A stretch of DNA of 46,442 nt from Darksidea phi. Taxonomy: Eukaryota > Ascomycota > Dothideomycetes > Pleosporales > Lentitheciaceae. Positions 24,300-34,999 of the stretch are shown in pieces. Location of the stretch: NCBI GenBank assembly GCA_030770425.1, contig JASJFT010000298.1, positions 1 to 46,442 of the forward strand. The letters run 5' to 3'. Each line of letters begins with the position of its first letter. Positions within the stretch are counted from its first letter, which is position 1. Position numbers and translations under genes: made by a program. The notes beneath the pieces were generated by a model. That model worked only from the letters and a program-made list of their open reading frames with translations, was not told the DNA's origin and ran no database searches.

Positions 24300-27200
24300 A
24301 AACCTTATAGTTTATAGAAAAAACTATAATACCTATAATAATATAAGAGATTTATAAGAAATAGTCTAGATCTTACCTAATATATCGACTATTTAAAGAC
24401 TTTAAATAATAGGTTAAATAGAACTTTATTATTATAGACCTTATACCTAATTAAGAGACTTAGAAAGAAATACGGTATATTATAAAAATAGTTAATAAAG
24501 AATAACTATAGTATACGGTAATTAAATAATAGATTCCCGTACGAACGACCTCTATAAAATATAATAATTAGAGATATAAGGTTAATTTAGAAGACGACCT
24601 ATAGTATAAAATAAGATATCTAGTATACTTTAAGATTATATAGATCTCGTACGTATAAAAGGAATACCGACTCTATAAGAAAGTAAAATAAAAAAATAAC
24701 TACTACCTAGTAAAAGACTATAATAAAAGAATTACCTAAGTAGTTATACTAGAAGTAGTATATAGATAGTAACGATCCGAGAATTAACGACGAAAGGAAT
24801 ATATAAGAATTATACTAGGACTACTTCTACTATTAAACTATATCTTAGGAAGACTATAGTACGAATACCTAGAAAATAAATATCTAAAGTACGTCTAGAC
24901 TAAGATTAATATAAAATATTAGTCTAAGAAGATAAGAATTTAAGGAACTAGAGGATAGGACTATATCTACCTCTATAGAACTTACTAGGGAAAGAAAATT
25001 ATTACTTTAATTAATAGTAGAGCTACTCGAAACTTTATTAGTAAAAACTTTATTTAATAAAAAAAGATTCCTTAGTAGAAGAAATAATACCCTAGTATCG
25101 TATATACTATTAAAGGAGAACCCTTTAATAAACCTACGATATACGAAACTAAAGGTAAACTTAGCCTATAGGGATAGGAGAAAGAAAACGAGATACTTAA
25201 TATAATTAAGATATCGGAAGACTAGGATATAATCCTAGGAATATTATAGCTCTAAGAAGCCGATCCTTAGATTCGATAGACGAACTAATAAGTATTATTT
25301 CTATAGTAGAACCTAGGTATAACTTAAGAAGAAAATAATAATATTTTAAAATAATATAAGAAATAGAAAGAATTATTTATAGAACTAGAGAAGAGTCTAC
25401 CCTAGTACTAGCCCTAGGACTACGTAATTCTACTATAAGAAGAAAAGACTCTAGGATTCGGACTAATCTATAAGTTAACCGAAGACGAGGAAAAGATTAT
25501 AATAAAGTATCTCGAAGATAACCTTATAAAAAGATATATTTAATACTCGAATTTATCTATAGAATACCCGGTTCTCTTCGTACCTAAGAAGGGTACTACG
25601 GAACTACGATTATATATCGACTACCGAATACTTAATAATATTATAATTAAGAATCGATACCCTTTACCTCTAATATCGGAAATATAAGACTAACTAAGAA
25701 AAGCTAAATAGTTTATACGACTAGATATCCGAAATACGTACTACTAGATTAGAATTAAGAAAGGTAAAGAATAGAAAATAGCTTTTAGAACTAAGAAAGG
25801 ATTATATAAGTACTAGGTAATACCCTTTAGACTTACTAATATACCTACGATATTCTAGAAATAGATTAATAATATTTTATAAAACTATCTCGACTAGTTC
25901 GTAATAGTATACCTCGACGATATCCTAATCTATTCCGAAATAGAAAAGGAATATAAAGAATATATAAAGAAGGTCCTATAGGCGCTTAAAAAGGTATAAT
26001 TATACCTTTACCTATAGAAATATAAATTCTACGTATAAGAAATAGAGTTTCTAAGATTTATTATTAGACTAGGAGAAATTAAAGTAGACCTATAACGAAT
26101 TAAGAAAGTTAAAGAATAGCCGACGTCTAAGAATCTTAAGGAACTATAATTATTCCTAGGATTCTATAACTTCTATCGAAAGTTAATACTATAATAGAGT
26201 ATAATAACGGTACCCCTTATATAGCTTACTAGAAAGGACCAACCTTTCGAATAAGGAAAAGAGTACTAATAAGCTTTTAAGAAAATTAAAGAATAGTTTA
26301 CTAAGGAACTAGTAATTAAGATATATAATCCTAAAGAACCCTTAATTATCGAGATAGACGCGTTAGACTATACGATAGAAGTAGTACTACTATAGAAAGA
26401 TAATAAAGATAACCTTAGACTAGTATACTACTTCTTATAGAAGATATTACCAGCCGAACTTAACTATAATATCTATAATAAAGAGTTATTAGTAATTATT
26501 AAAGCTTTAAAAGAATAGAGATCTAATCTATAGGGATCTAAATATCCTATTACGATCTATATAGACTATAAGAATCTAATAGGATTCTTAATAAATAAAC
26601 CTCTAATTAGAAGATAGATATAATAGGTATAAACCCTCGTAATCTATAATATTAAGATCGTATATACTAAAGGATTAGAAAATAAACGAGTAGATACGCT
26701 TAGTAGGAGACCTAACTACTAAGGAATAGAGAAACCTAGTATAGTTATCCTTAAGCTATAGCCGGACGGAACGATTACTTATAACCGCCTAAAGCTAGTA
26801 GGAATACGAGAAATAATACTTAAACTAGAAGGGAATAAATAGACCTAATAGATCCGTATAGCTACTACGGAGGTAATAGATAAATAAAATAAAATTTAAG
26901 AAGTAATCTAAGAAAAAGACGAAATTATCTATATATTCTAAAAGACCTATATACCTAAGATAATACGGAAAGAATTTATTAGATAATACTACGAGGTACT
27001 AGTATACGGATACTAAGGAGTAGAAAAAACTCTCGAATAATTAATAAGAATATACTATTTTTTATACGTAAGATAACTAGTAATATAAGTTCTCGCGGAA
27101 TATATAGACTATTACTATAATAAGTATACTAGATACGTACCCTATAGAATACTATAACTAATAGAAAATATAGAAGGACTATAAAAGATTATTACTATAG

Positions 27201-28245
27201 ACTTTATTACGTAGTTACCGCGTTCTAAGGAACTAACGATAGGAGTATCCTACGATACTATACTAGTAGTAGTAGATAAGTTTACGAAGTATACTTACTT
27301 TATCCTATATATAAATAAAGGAAATATAGTAGAATAACTTATCTATACCCTACTAAGATACGTATTTAGTAAGTATAGAATACTAGATAAGATTATCTTA
27401 GATAGAGATATTAAATTTATAGTAAAGTTTTAGTAAACTCTTATAGCTAAACTAGGAACTAAGTATAATATATTAACCGCGTACTATCCGTAGATAGACG
27501 GACTAATAGAACGAATAAACTAGATAGTAGAATAATATCTTAGATATTATCTAAACTACTAATAGAATAATTAGGTTATACTTTTACCTATAGTATAATT
27601 TACGTATAATAGTTTATAATATAGTATAATAAAGATAATACCTTTCTTTACGAACTATAGAATCGAACTAGAAATATATAAAGAATCTAGATAACTTTAA
27701 TCTTATAGCTAGAATAGAGAAGAAATAGCGAAAATTATTCTACGAATATACTAATAGCTTAAGGAAGATATAGAATTCCTTTAAAATAGAATAAGTAAGT
27801 ACTATAATAAGAAGTAAAAGGAAGTACCCGCTTTCGAAGAGGGAGAAAAGGTATAGTTATTACGAAAGAATATTAAGAGTAAATAACCTAATAGTAAACT
27901 AGACTATACTAAGATCGGACCCTATAAGATTAAAAAATAAGTCTTACCTATAAACTATCGACTAAGACTACCCCTATAAATAAAAATCTATCCTACGTTT
28001 TATATTAGCTTACTAGAAAAAGTACTATAGGATACTAAACTAGTAATATACGAAGTAGATATATATAGAGAAGATAATAAAGAATAGAAAGTAGAAGAAA
28101 TCCTAGATAAAAACGTTAGAAACGGAAAAAACTATTACCTAATCTAATAGTAAGGAATAGATAAGAATAGGAGACTATAGAAACGAATCTAGGAACCTAA
28201 AGATAATCTTAATTATTCTAAGAAGCTTACGGAGTACTAAAACTA
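24300..28245 (+). pseudogene. A pol: protease-RT-RNase H-integrase-chromodomain
   Basis: The protease motif DSGAT appears at 25013-25027 as NSRAT, so its catalytic Asp is lost. RT follows ([20 protein letters not shown], about 25570-25640). Its active site VYLDDILIYSE (25907-25939) is intact because the preceding codon ends in C (CTC GAC GAT). RNase H contains YNKELLVIIKALKE near 26480. Integrase (about 26950-27550) keeps readable IDFIT, LDRDIKFI and LIERINQIVE segments, including the catalytic acidic residues. The protein ends with a chromodomain (VEEILDKNVRNGKNYYLIQ, 28091 onward, then EPKDNLN) that would target integration. Confidence 0.92.
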
Positions 28246-28249
28246 TAAT

Positions 28250-28960
28250 TCCGAAGGAAACTAGGAGATAAGGTAAATTTATCTTATAGTAAGTTAAGAA
28301 GACCGGTACTACCCGTAGTATAGTACGAGGCGTTTAACGAACTAGAAAGAGCGATATTATCTACGACGTTACGAGCGACGTCTAGAGCGATTAGAGAGGC
28401 CTCTAGATCCTCCTACTATCCTAGCCGCCGGAGCTTCTCCTTCTTAGTATTAAGTTTAGCCTCGAGGGTACGAGACTATCTAGCTACCTTCTTATTAAGA
28501 AACTCTTTCTATTTCTTTAAACGTTAAACCTTTACCTACGTATTAGATAACTCTTAACTAAATTTAGCTATACGACGAAGTAGTTTCTTATAATACTCTT
28601 TAGCCGCCTATAACTAAGCTTAAAGTTTTTCTTATAAATAGTTAACGGATCGTCCTAATATATATAAGCCTATATATATAAGTTATAATTAAAAATAGAT
28701 ACTTAGCTATAGAAACTCTAGATAACCGATACGAATTTCGTACGTTTACGCGAATATAAGCCTTATAGTATTTACTTTTATTAGAAGAGATAACGTAGGG
28801 CGTCTCTAGCCTACTATACTAAGGATAAGGAAATATTTTAGAACTATTACGACTAATACGGTTAGTAAGTATAAGATATTCTTTAGTTTTATAAGAAACT
28901 ATAGAGAAAGAAGGGTATAACTTAAGAAGATCCTAAGTTAATACTAATATAGCCGAATAC
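28250..28960 (-). pseudogene. Antisense coiled-coil frame between pol and 3' LTR of A
   Basis: On the minus strand a single frame with only TAA/TAG interruptions runs through the gap between the chromodomain end and the 3' LTR. Its core reads AAKEYYKKLLRRIAKFS, then charged Leu-spaced stretches, then TLEAKLNTKKEKLRRLG and LIALDVARNVVDNIALSSS. The heptad-like spacing of Leu/Ile among Lys, Glu and Arg indicates a coiled coil. The upstream part is more hydrophobic. I do not know its function. The plus strand here is also fairly open in one frame but lacks such a pattern. Confidence 0.5.
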
Positions 28961-28992
28961 CGGATCTAGAATAACCTCCGAGCTAAAGGTTT

Positions 28993-29007
28993 AGAGAGGG
29001 GAGATAG
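28993..29007 (+). promoter_or_regulatory. A polypurine tract
   Basis: AGAGAGGGGAGATAG abuts the 3' LTR start at 29008 and would prime plus-strand synthesis. Confidence 0.85.
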
Positions 29008-29456
29008 TATTACGAACTAAATATATACTACGGGATAGTAGTAAGAGGAGCTACCTAAGATTAAACCTATTACTAGCTCTAATATAGAATATAACGACTA
29101 CGACTATAGTATAAATAATAATTAGTACGGATAGCTTTACTAGGAAGTTACGTAATAGATCTATAGATCTATAGGGCTTGATAAATATAGATCTATAGAG
29201 CTATAGATCTATAGATTAGTAGATCTACGGGAATATAGAGCTATAGATCTAATAGATCTAAGGAAACCAAATTAATATATAATAACTACGAATCTCCTAG
29301 ATAGTTTTCTCTTATAGTTAATTTCGAATCTAGATTAATCCCTATCTATTAACGTAATTAAACTATTACCTACTTATTCCTACTCCTTCTTTCCTATCTT
29401 AAGTATAAATCCTAAACGAGGCTAAATAATCTATCGGGCCTGGACCCCGTTTAACA
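29008..29456 (+). repeat. A 3' LTR (449 bp)
   Basis: Same length as the 5' LTR; ends TTTAACA with the terminal CA unmutated. It differs from the 5' copy by transitions, including several CG-to-TA pairs. It has its own CG-to-TG change at 29441-29442. Confidence 0.95.
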
Positions 29457-29461
29457 CTTAC
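29457..29461. repeat. Target-site duplication of A (right), CTTAC
   Basis: Exact copy of 22417-22421. Confidence 0.9.
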
Positions 29462-29573
29462 CTTTACCTACTAATCTATTAGACTAGGTAGTACTAGTAC
29501 TATATACCTACTTACTAAGATTAATTCTAGTAATATTATAGACTTAAGTAAGATATAATTATATTATCCTCCC
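29462..29573 (-). other. Sequence beyond the D polypurine tract
   Basis: On the minus strand this lies just after the purine run of element D, so it should be the start of its 3' LTR. No second copy of it was found to prove this. It may alternatively contain the first codons of the reading frame at 22421-21639. A 3' LTR is the likelier reading. Confidence 0.3.
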
Positions 29574-30999
29574 CCTTAAGCTTCTCTAACTAGCTTTTAT
29601 ACTAGTAGCTCTTCTTTAAACTCTTAACTAGGTTTTTAATTAGACTCTTCTTTAAGCCCTCTCTTATACTACTTTATAATCTAGCTTCTTAATAAGCCTA
29701 TTAAGGCTAAGCTAATTAAGCTATACTTTTACCTTTAGTCTTCTAGCTATTTTTAATAATTATTTAGATCTAAGTAGGGTAGCTTTAGTAATATTAAGTA
29801 AAAGTAATATAAGCTAATTAAATACTAATATTAATAATATAAGCTCTAAGTATAATATAAGTACTAGAATTAATATTAAAGTAGTTCTCTAACTTAATCT
29901 AGTTAATTATTATCTTTAAATCCTAATTACCCTCGTATCTAGTTTAACCTATTTATTATAGCTCGTACTATTAATAAGATATTAGAGGATTCTAATATAC
30001 TAATAATTTCTTATTAGTTATCTAAGGATAAGAGTAAGGGTAAAGATAAGAATAAGAACTTTAAGAATACTTATTATAGTAACTATAGTAACGACGAAGG
30101 CCGTAGTAGTAGTAGTAGTACTACTACTACTTAGGCTATATAGGTTTTCTAGATTTTACTTTTTTAATTAATAATTAACTCTTAGTTCTTCTTTTTATAA
30201 CTTCTTATATCTAGCTTCTAATATCTTTATATAGCCTTTAGACTTCTATAAACTAGCTTATAGCTCTTAAAATCTTACTTTTTAATCTATTTCTTTCTTA
30301 TTACTAATAGTCCTTCTCCGCTAGGTCTATAATAATAATAATAGGAAATAAAACTAGAAAATCGAAATAAATAAATAGTCCTAATTATAGCTCGGGATCT
30401 ACGACTTCTTCTTAACTAAATTAACTATTCTTTAGTTAATTACTCTTTATTACTACTCCTTAATTTACTACTAGTTACCTAATATTCCGCTTCTTTAACC
30501 TCTAGCCTAGCTATAGATTATTAAATAATAACCTTTAATAATAGAGCTTACTTCTATATTAAGGGTACTTCTATTATAGGGAACTTCGTATAATTAGCCT
30601 ACGCTTATATTATTAAATACTCTTTATTTAGCTCTTTAATCTCTTTATACCTTAGAGCTCTTAGTTTTAGATAACGATTATTAATTAGTAGGTTCTTTTT
30701 AATTAGCTTTAGTCTACTCTATATCTCTATCGCCTTATTATTAGAATCCTTTTAATAGAATTACTTTAACTAATTACTATATATAGTATAAGTAAATAGA
30801 GTCCTATTAAGCTCTACGAGTCTATAGTATAAGTACTCTACCTTAGTCTTAACTATATAATATAGTTCTAACTATCTATTATTAAACTTCTACTTTATTA
30901 ATTAATCGTTAGCTCTAATAGTATCCTAAATAAGAACTAACTCTCTAGCTACTAAGTTACTCTAATTACCTTTTACTTAATTCTATTAATTAGCCGTCT

Positions 31000-31800
31000 T
31001 AAGTCTATACTACTAGATATAACTAATTACTTCTACTAGCTTCTTATCCTTCTACTTAAGTTATTTTACTTAAAGTATAAGTAAATTAAAGGTTAAGACT
31101 ATCTTATTCTATAGAAGTATTTACTACGATTCTAGACTAAGTTTAATTAATAGAATAGACTAAATCTCTATTATTAGCTTAGCTAGTATATACCTAGTTA
31201 AGTATTAGACTATTACTCTATTAGTCTATAGTACTAATAGTAGGTTCTCTAATTAGTAACCTAGTAGCTTTACTAGTATAATAACTAGTAGTTAGTAACC
31301 TTATTTAATTAAACCCTATACTTTTAAATTATAGAAAGAAGCCTAGATTCTATATATCCTATAGTACTTAGCTAATACTTTAACTACTAATCTATTCTTA
31401 GACCCTCTATTAATACTTAACTAGAAGAACGCTCCCTATCTATAAATAATATCCTAGTAGATAAACTTTATAATATTTTCGAATATAATATTCTTTAGAG
31501 CTCTAGCTTTAATCTATTTTAAAAGATATTTATACGTAATTATAAGGAATTAAACTCCTCCTTTATTAATAGATATATAGGTAATATTAATAGTCTATTA
31601 GTCCTATATAACCCTAGGATTACTAATCTTAAGTATCTCTTCTATCCTATTATCTTATTTCTATTAATACTTAAGATAGCTTTAAAGCTCTTTCGCTACT
31701 ATTTAAAACTAGCTCTTCTACTAAAATTAATACTAAATTACTATAAATATTTCTTAAATACCTTAATAGTATAGCGCTTAATAAACTTTCTATACTAAAG
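31000..31800 (-). pseudogene. D integrase core
   Basis: The minus strand reads INITYISINKGGVQFLIITY near 31540-31600, the conserved start of a Gypsy integrase core (TKGGYQYLV-type in relatives). It continues to KFIYQDIIYRQGAFFQLSIN and then GLIKQGYQ. In relatives the residues at these points are catalytic Asp and Glu; here they read Asn and Lys, as expected after T-G to T-A changes. RNase H should lie between this and the RT but I did not resolve it. Confidence 0.75.
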
Positions 31801-32599
31801 CCTTTTAAATATTAAGGTTATTAACTACCCGTTAAATAGCTAGATTCTAAGTTAACTTCTTAAAAAGGTAGCTATCTTTTATAAAGAAGGTCTACGTAGC
31901 CTTTATCTAGCTTCTTTTCTTACTTCTTAATAGTCTATCGGGCTTATATACTATATATAGGAAATAAGTAATTTCTTTTAATTTATTTAAATAACTATTA
32001 TTAAGAATTCTTAAATTAGTAATAGAGAAGACTCCTACTAATTTATTATATTTATTAATAATATAGTTTATAAATAATTCTAAATCTTCCTCTTCTTTCT
32101 AAGATTAGATCTATTCTTCTAGCTAAGAATATCTTAATAAGGTATTAGTAATTATATTCTTTTTCTTAGACCTATATTAAATTTTAAAGTCCTAGAGTAA
32201 GATTATAACTAGTTACTAATTTATTACTAATCTAAAGAAATTAGTAAATAATTAATTAAGTTACGTAATTAAGGTACTAGTATCTATCTTAATAGTAAAT
32301 TAAGTATTATAGAGGTATAGACTAAACTTCTTTAATATTTAAAGTACTATCTTATATTCTAACTTAGTAGAGTACTACTTTAATTTAGTCTTAGACTATA
32401 GTATACTTTTAAACCTAATAAGGTATTAAAGATTATCCTTCCTAATTTATTTAAGTACTATTCTACTATCTTATTAGCTAGTATCTATATATAGATAGAC
32501 TCGATATTCTAATTTAATATCTAGTATTACTAAAGTAGATATTAATATAATATTAGCCTTTAAAATCTTTATAGCTTCTCTTTAAGACTCTTTCTATAT

Positions 32600-33620
32600 T
32601 TATTTAATATCTTTACGAAGTAGTTAGAATAAGGGTTCTACCTTAAAGAAGAAGTAAAAGACCTATTACTAATAGTAAATATAGATTCTAATAAACTATT
32701 AGACCTCTTTAATATTTCTATATTTTAGCTAGTCTTAGATCTTTACTATCTTACTATTATTAGAAAATTATCCTTTAATACCTACTTTATAATTTATAAT
32801 ACCTAGTTAAGAGACTTCCTAATAAGACTTAGTACTAAATACTATTATCTTTACGTATTTAATATCTATTATTACTACGTTTAGTTTTTAGATATACTTA
32901 AATATATATTAATAGATCTTTAGTAATACTTCTTCTTTACTATAAGTACTAGAAGGGCTAGCTACTATAATATTATTAATAAATAGTAATATATTAGGGA
33001 AGTACTTTTCTAGAATCTTTATTACTACTCTTTAAAACGTTATTATTAAATTAGTTATACCTATTAGAATAGTATACTATCTTATTAGCCCGATAGACGT
33101 CTAGAAGGCTATCTTATTCCTTAAACTTATATAAAGTAGTATCTAATTATAGCCTAAGAATAGATTAAAGAGTAAATAGATAGCTCTTCTAGCTAGCTAC
33201 TTTAAAAACTTATTAGTAGAAGATAAGAGGTTCGCGTTCCTCTTAGTAAAACTATTTAAGATTTAAGTATTATTAATTAATTAGTAATCTTTATTCTTCT
33301 TAAGTACTAGGAATTATAGGTTATAATATTAACTATTATATATCTTAAGAGTACCTTAGACGATTCTTTCGTAAATTATTTAAATAATAATTAATTTAAG
33401 CCTTTTAAGGTATTAAAAGTCTTTTACTTACTAGATTTTATAAGATACTATCTAAATCCGATACGAAGGCGCTATATTAAAATAAATAATTATTATTTTT
33501 AAGAAATCCTATACTAGAGTAGCCTTTTAATAGTATATTAGCTTATATATAAGCTCTACTTTAGTTAATTAAAGATTCTTCTTAATATATATCTTCTTTA
33601 TCTAACTAGGTATTAACTAC
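32600..33620 (-). pseudogene. D reverse transcriptase domain
   Basis: The minus strand reads SSTNKFLK, then RRAIYLLFNLFLGYNQILLY and SLRNKIAF, the fingers-palm region of a Gypsy RT (SLFDLFSGYDQ-type in relatives). It continues to KYFPNILLFINNIIVASP. The two central Asn codons at 32972-32977 replace the catalytic Asp pair, each GAT/GAC having followed a T. Stops are all TAA or TAG. The sequence type differs from A, B and C, which have YLDDIL-type sites. Confidence 0.85.
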
Positions 33621-34686
33621 TAACCCCTTAAGAAGTCCGTATACCTAGATTTAAAGATTCTATTAAATATATCTACTTCTATTTTCCTTAGTAATATATA
33701 CTTAAGTTACTATTAGATAGCTCTTTCTTTTTAATTCTTTCTTTTAAAATCTATTTTAGTATCTTTATAAGACTTATTAATAGATCGAACCTTCTTATTA
33801 ACTATCTTATAGAGGGTATTAACTTATCCGTCTTATTATTAGGAATACTAATTTCTTCTTATAGTATACTAGCTTATCTTTAAAAGTATTCGCTTAACCT
33901 TAGTATTAGGACCTAAATCTTAATTTAACTTCTTATTATAATCGTCTAGATAAATTAACCTACTCTATTTAAAATATTACTAATACTAACTAACTATCGA
34001 TATTTCTAACGCCTTTATTTTACTTACTTCTTTACTAGTTATCTTTTACTAAGATATCGATATCTTTATCCCCCCTTTATTCTTCTCTTTCTTCTCTTTC
34101 TCCCCTATATCTTCTTCTACCTCCTTAGTACCCTTCTTCTTTTTATTCTCTTCTACTACTTTAGTATTCTTTTCTTCTAACGAAGAGTTAATAGTATTAG
34201 CTTTAGTAAAAACTAATATATTCTTAACCTTTATTTTATTAGTACTATAGTTATAGTTATCTAAGTTATCTAAATTAATATTATTACTACCCTCTATATC
34301 TTTATTAGATTCCTTTTAATCCTCTAGCGATCGAAGTTCTAAGTATTAATAGAATAGAGAATATACTACCTTAGAAGATATACTCCCTATACTTTTCCTA
34401 ATAGGTTATCGTCTACTTTATAGTTAACTATTAGAATTAGATCTAATCTAAGGAAAGAGATAGTCTTCTATCTATCTAGTATAGTAATTTTATAGTAATA
34501 ATAATCTATTAGAGTAAATTTTATCTCTAAATACGTAGCTATATACTAGAAAGTATTTAGTATTAATAGCCTCTAAACGTTTCTTATAACCTTAAAATAG
34601 ATAGGTATAATAATAGTATTAATTATTACTAGAATATTATAGGCTATTTCTATATACTCGTCTACTAATTTATTAGTAATAACTAT

Positions 34687-34691
34687 TCTAG
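34687..34691. repeat. Target-site duplication of B2 (left), TCTAG
   Basis: Matches TCTAA at 41068-41072 in four of five bases; the difference is a G/A transition. Confidence 0.6.
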
Positions 34692-34868
34692 TATTATAGT
34701 ATAGATATACTAAGGTTAAGGTAGAATATAAGTTATATTATAAAGGACTAATACTAGAATAAATAGGGGTTATATATATTTAATATAATAAGATCTAGTA
34801 AAGGAAGTACTATAGCTATAGGTATAGTATATAATAGATATAAATAGTTATAAGTTAGTACTATAATA
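34692..34868 (-). repeat. B2 3' LTR (177 bp)
   Basis: Starts TATTATAGTATAG and ends ACTATAATA on the plus strand. It equals the B1 LTR in length and, allowing for transitions, in sequence. Confidence 0.92.
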
Positions 34869-34881
34869 GTACTCCCCCTCT
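34869..34881 (-). promoter_or_regulatory. B2 polypurine tract
   Basis: The plus strand reads GTACTCCCCCTCT, i.e. AGAGGGGGAGTAC on the element strand, directly before its 3' LTR. Confidence 0.85.
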
Positions 34882-34999
34882 AAATAGTTATACGTCTCGA
34901 ATAGCTTTATAAAAAGAAAATTTACTAATACTAATATCTTTTAAATCTATCTTAGGGTAGATTTATCTAAGTAGTTAATATAAAATTAGTAGACTATAC

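Larger units (their letters stand above)
22422..29456 (+). mobile_element. Ty3/Gypsy chromovirus A, full length
   Basis: The element is 7035 bp with two 449-bp LTRs and an exact CTTAC duplication. It keeps more residual CA/TG than the others, and its RT active site is unaltered, so it is the least damaged element here. Gag, protease, RT, integrase and chromodomain codons I checked (23003, 23819, 25007, 25910, 28091) share one frame. It therefore had a single Gag-Pol polyprotein and has suffered point changes but no net frame shift between these markers. A coiled-coil frame lies on the opposite strand between pol and the 3' LTR. Confidence 0.96.
29574..34691 (-). mobile_element. Gypsy element D, pol portion (interrupted)
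   Basis: The minus strand encodes a Gypsy-type pol distinct from A, B and C. Next to the left end is a purine run (reverse of TCCTCCCCCTTA, about 29573-29585). The upper part (34691 to about 34000) holds a Lys/Glu-rich stretch, perhaps the end of gag or a linker. B2 is inserted at its upper edge (34692), and element A lies just past its lower edge. The gag-like frame at 41073-43841 continues it on the same strand once B2 is removed. I found no matching pair of LTRs. Confidence 0.75.

Noticed and set aside
29462..29573. A confirmed 3' LTR of element D
   Set aside because: The position after a purine run is suggestive, but no second copy of the sequence was found on the other side of D.
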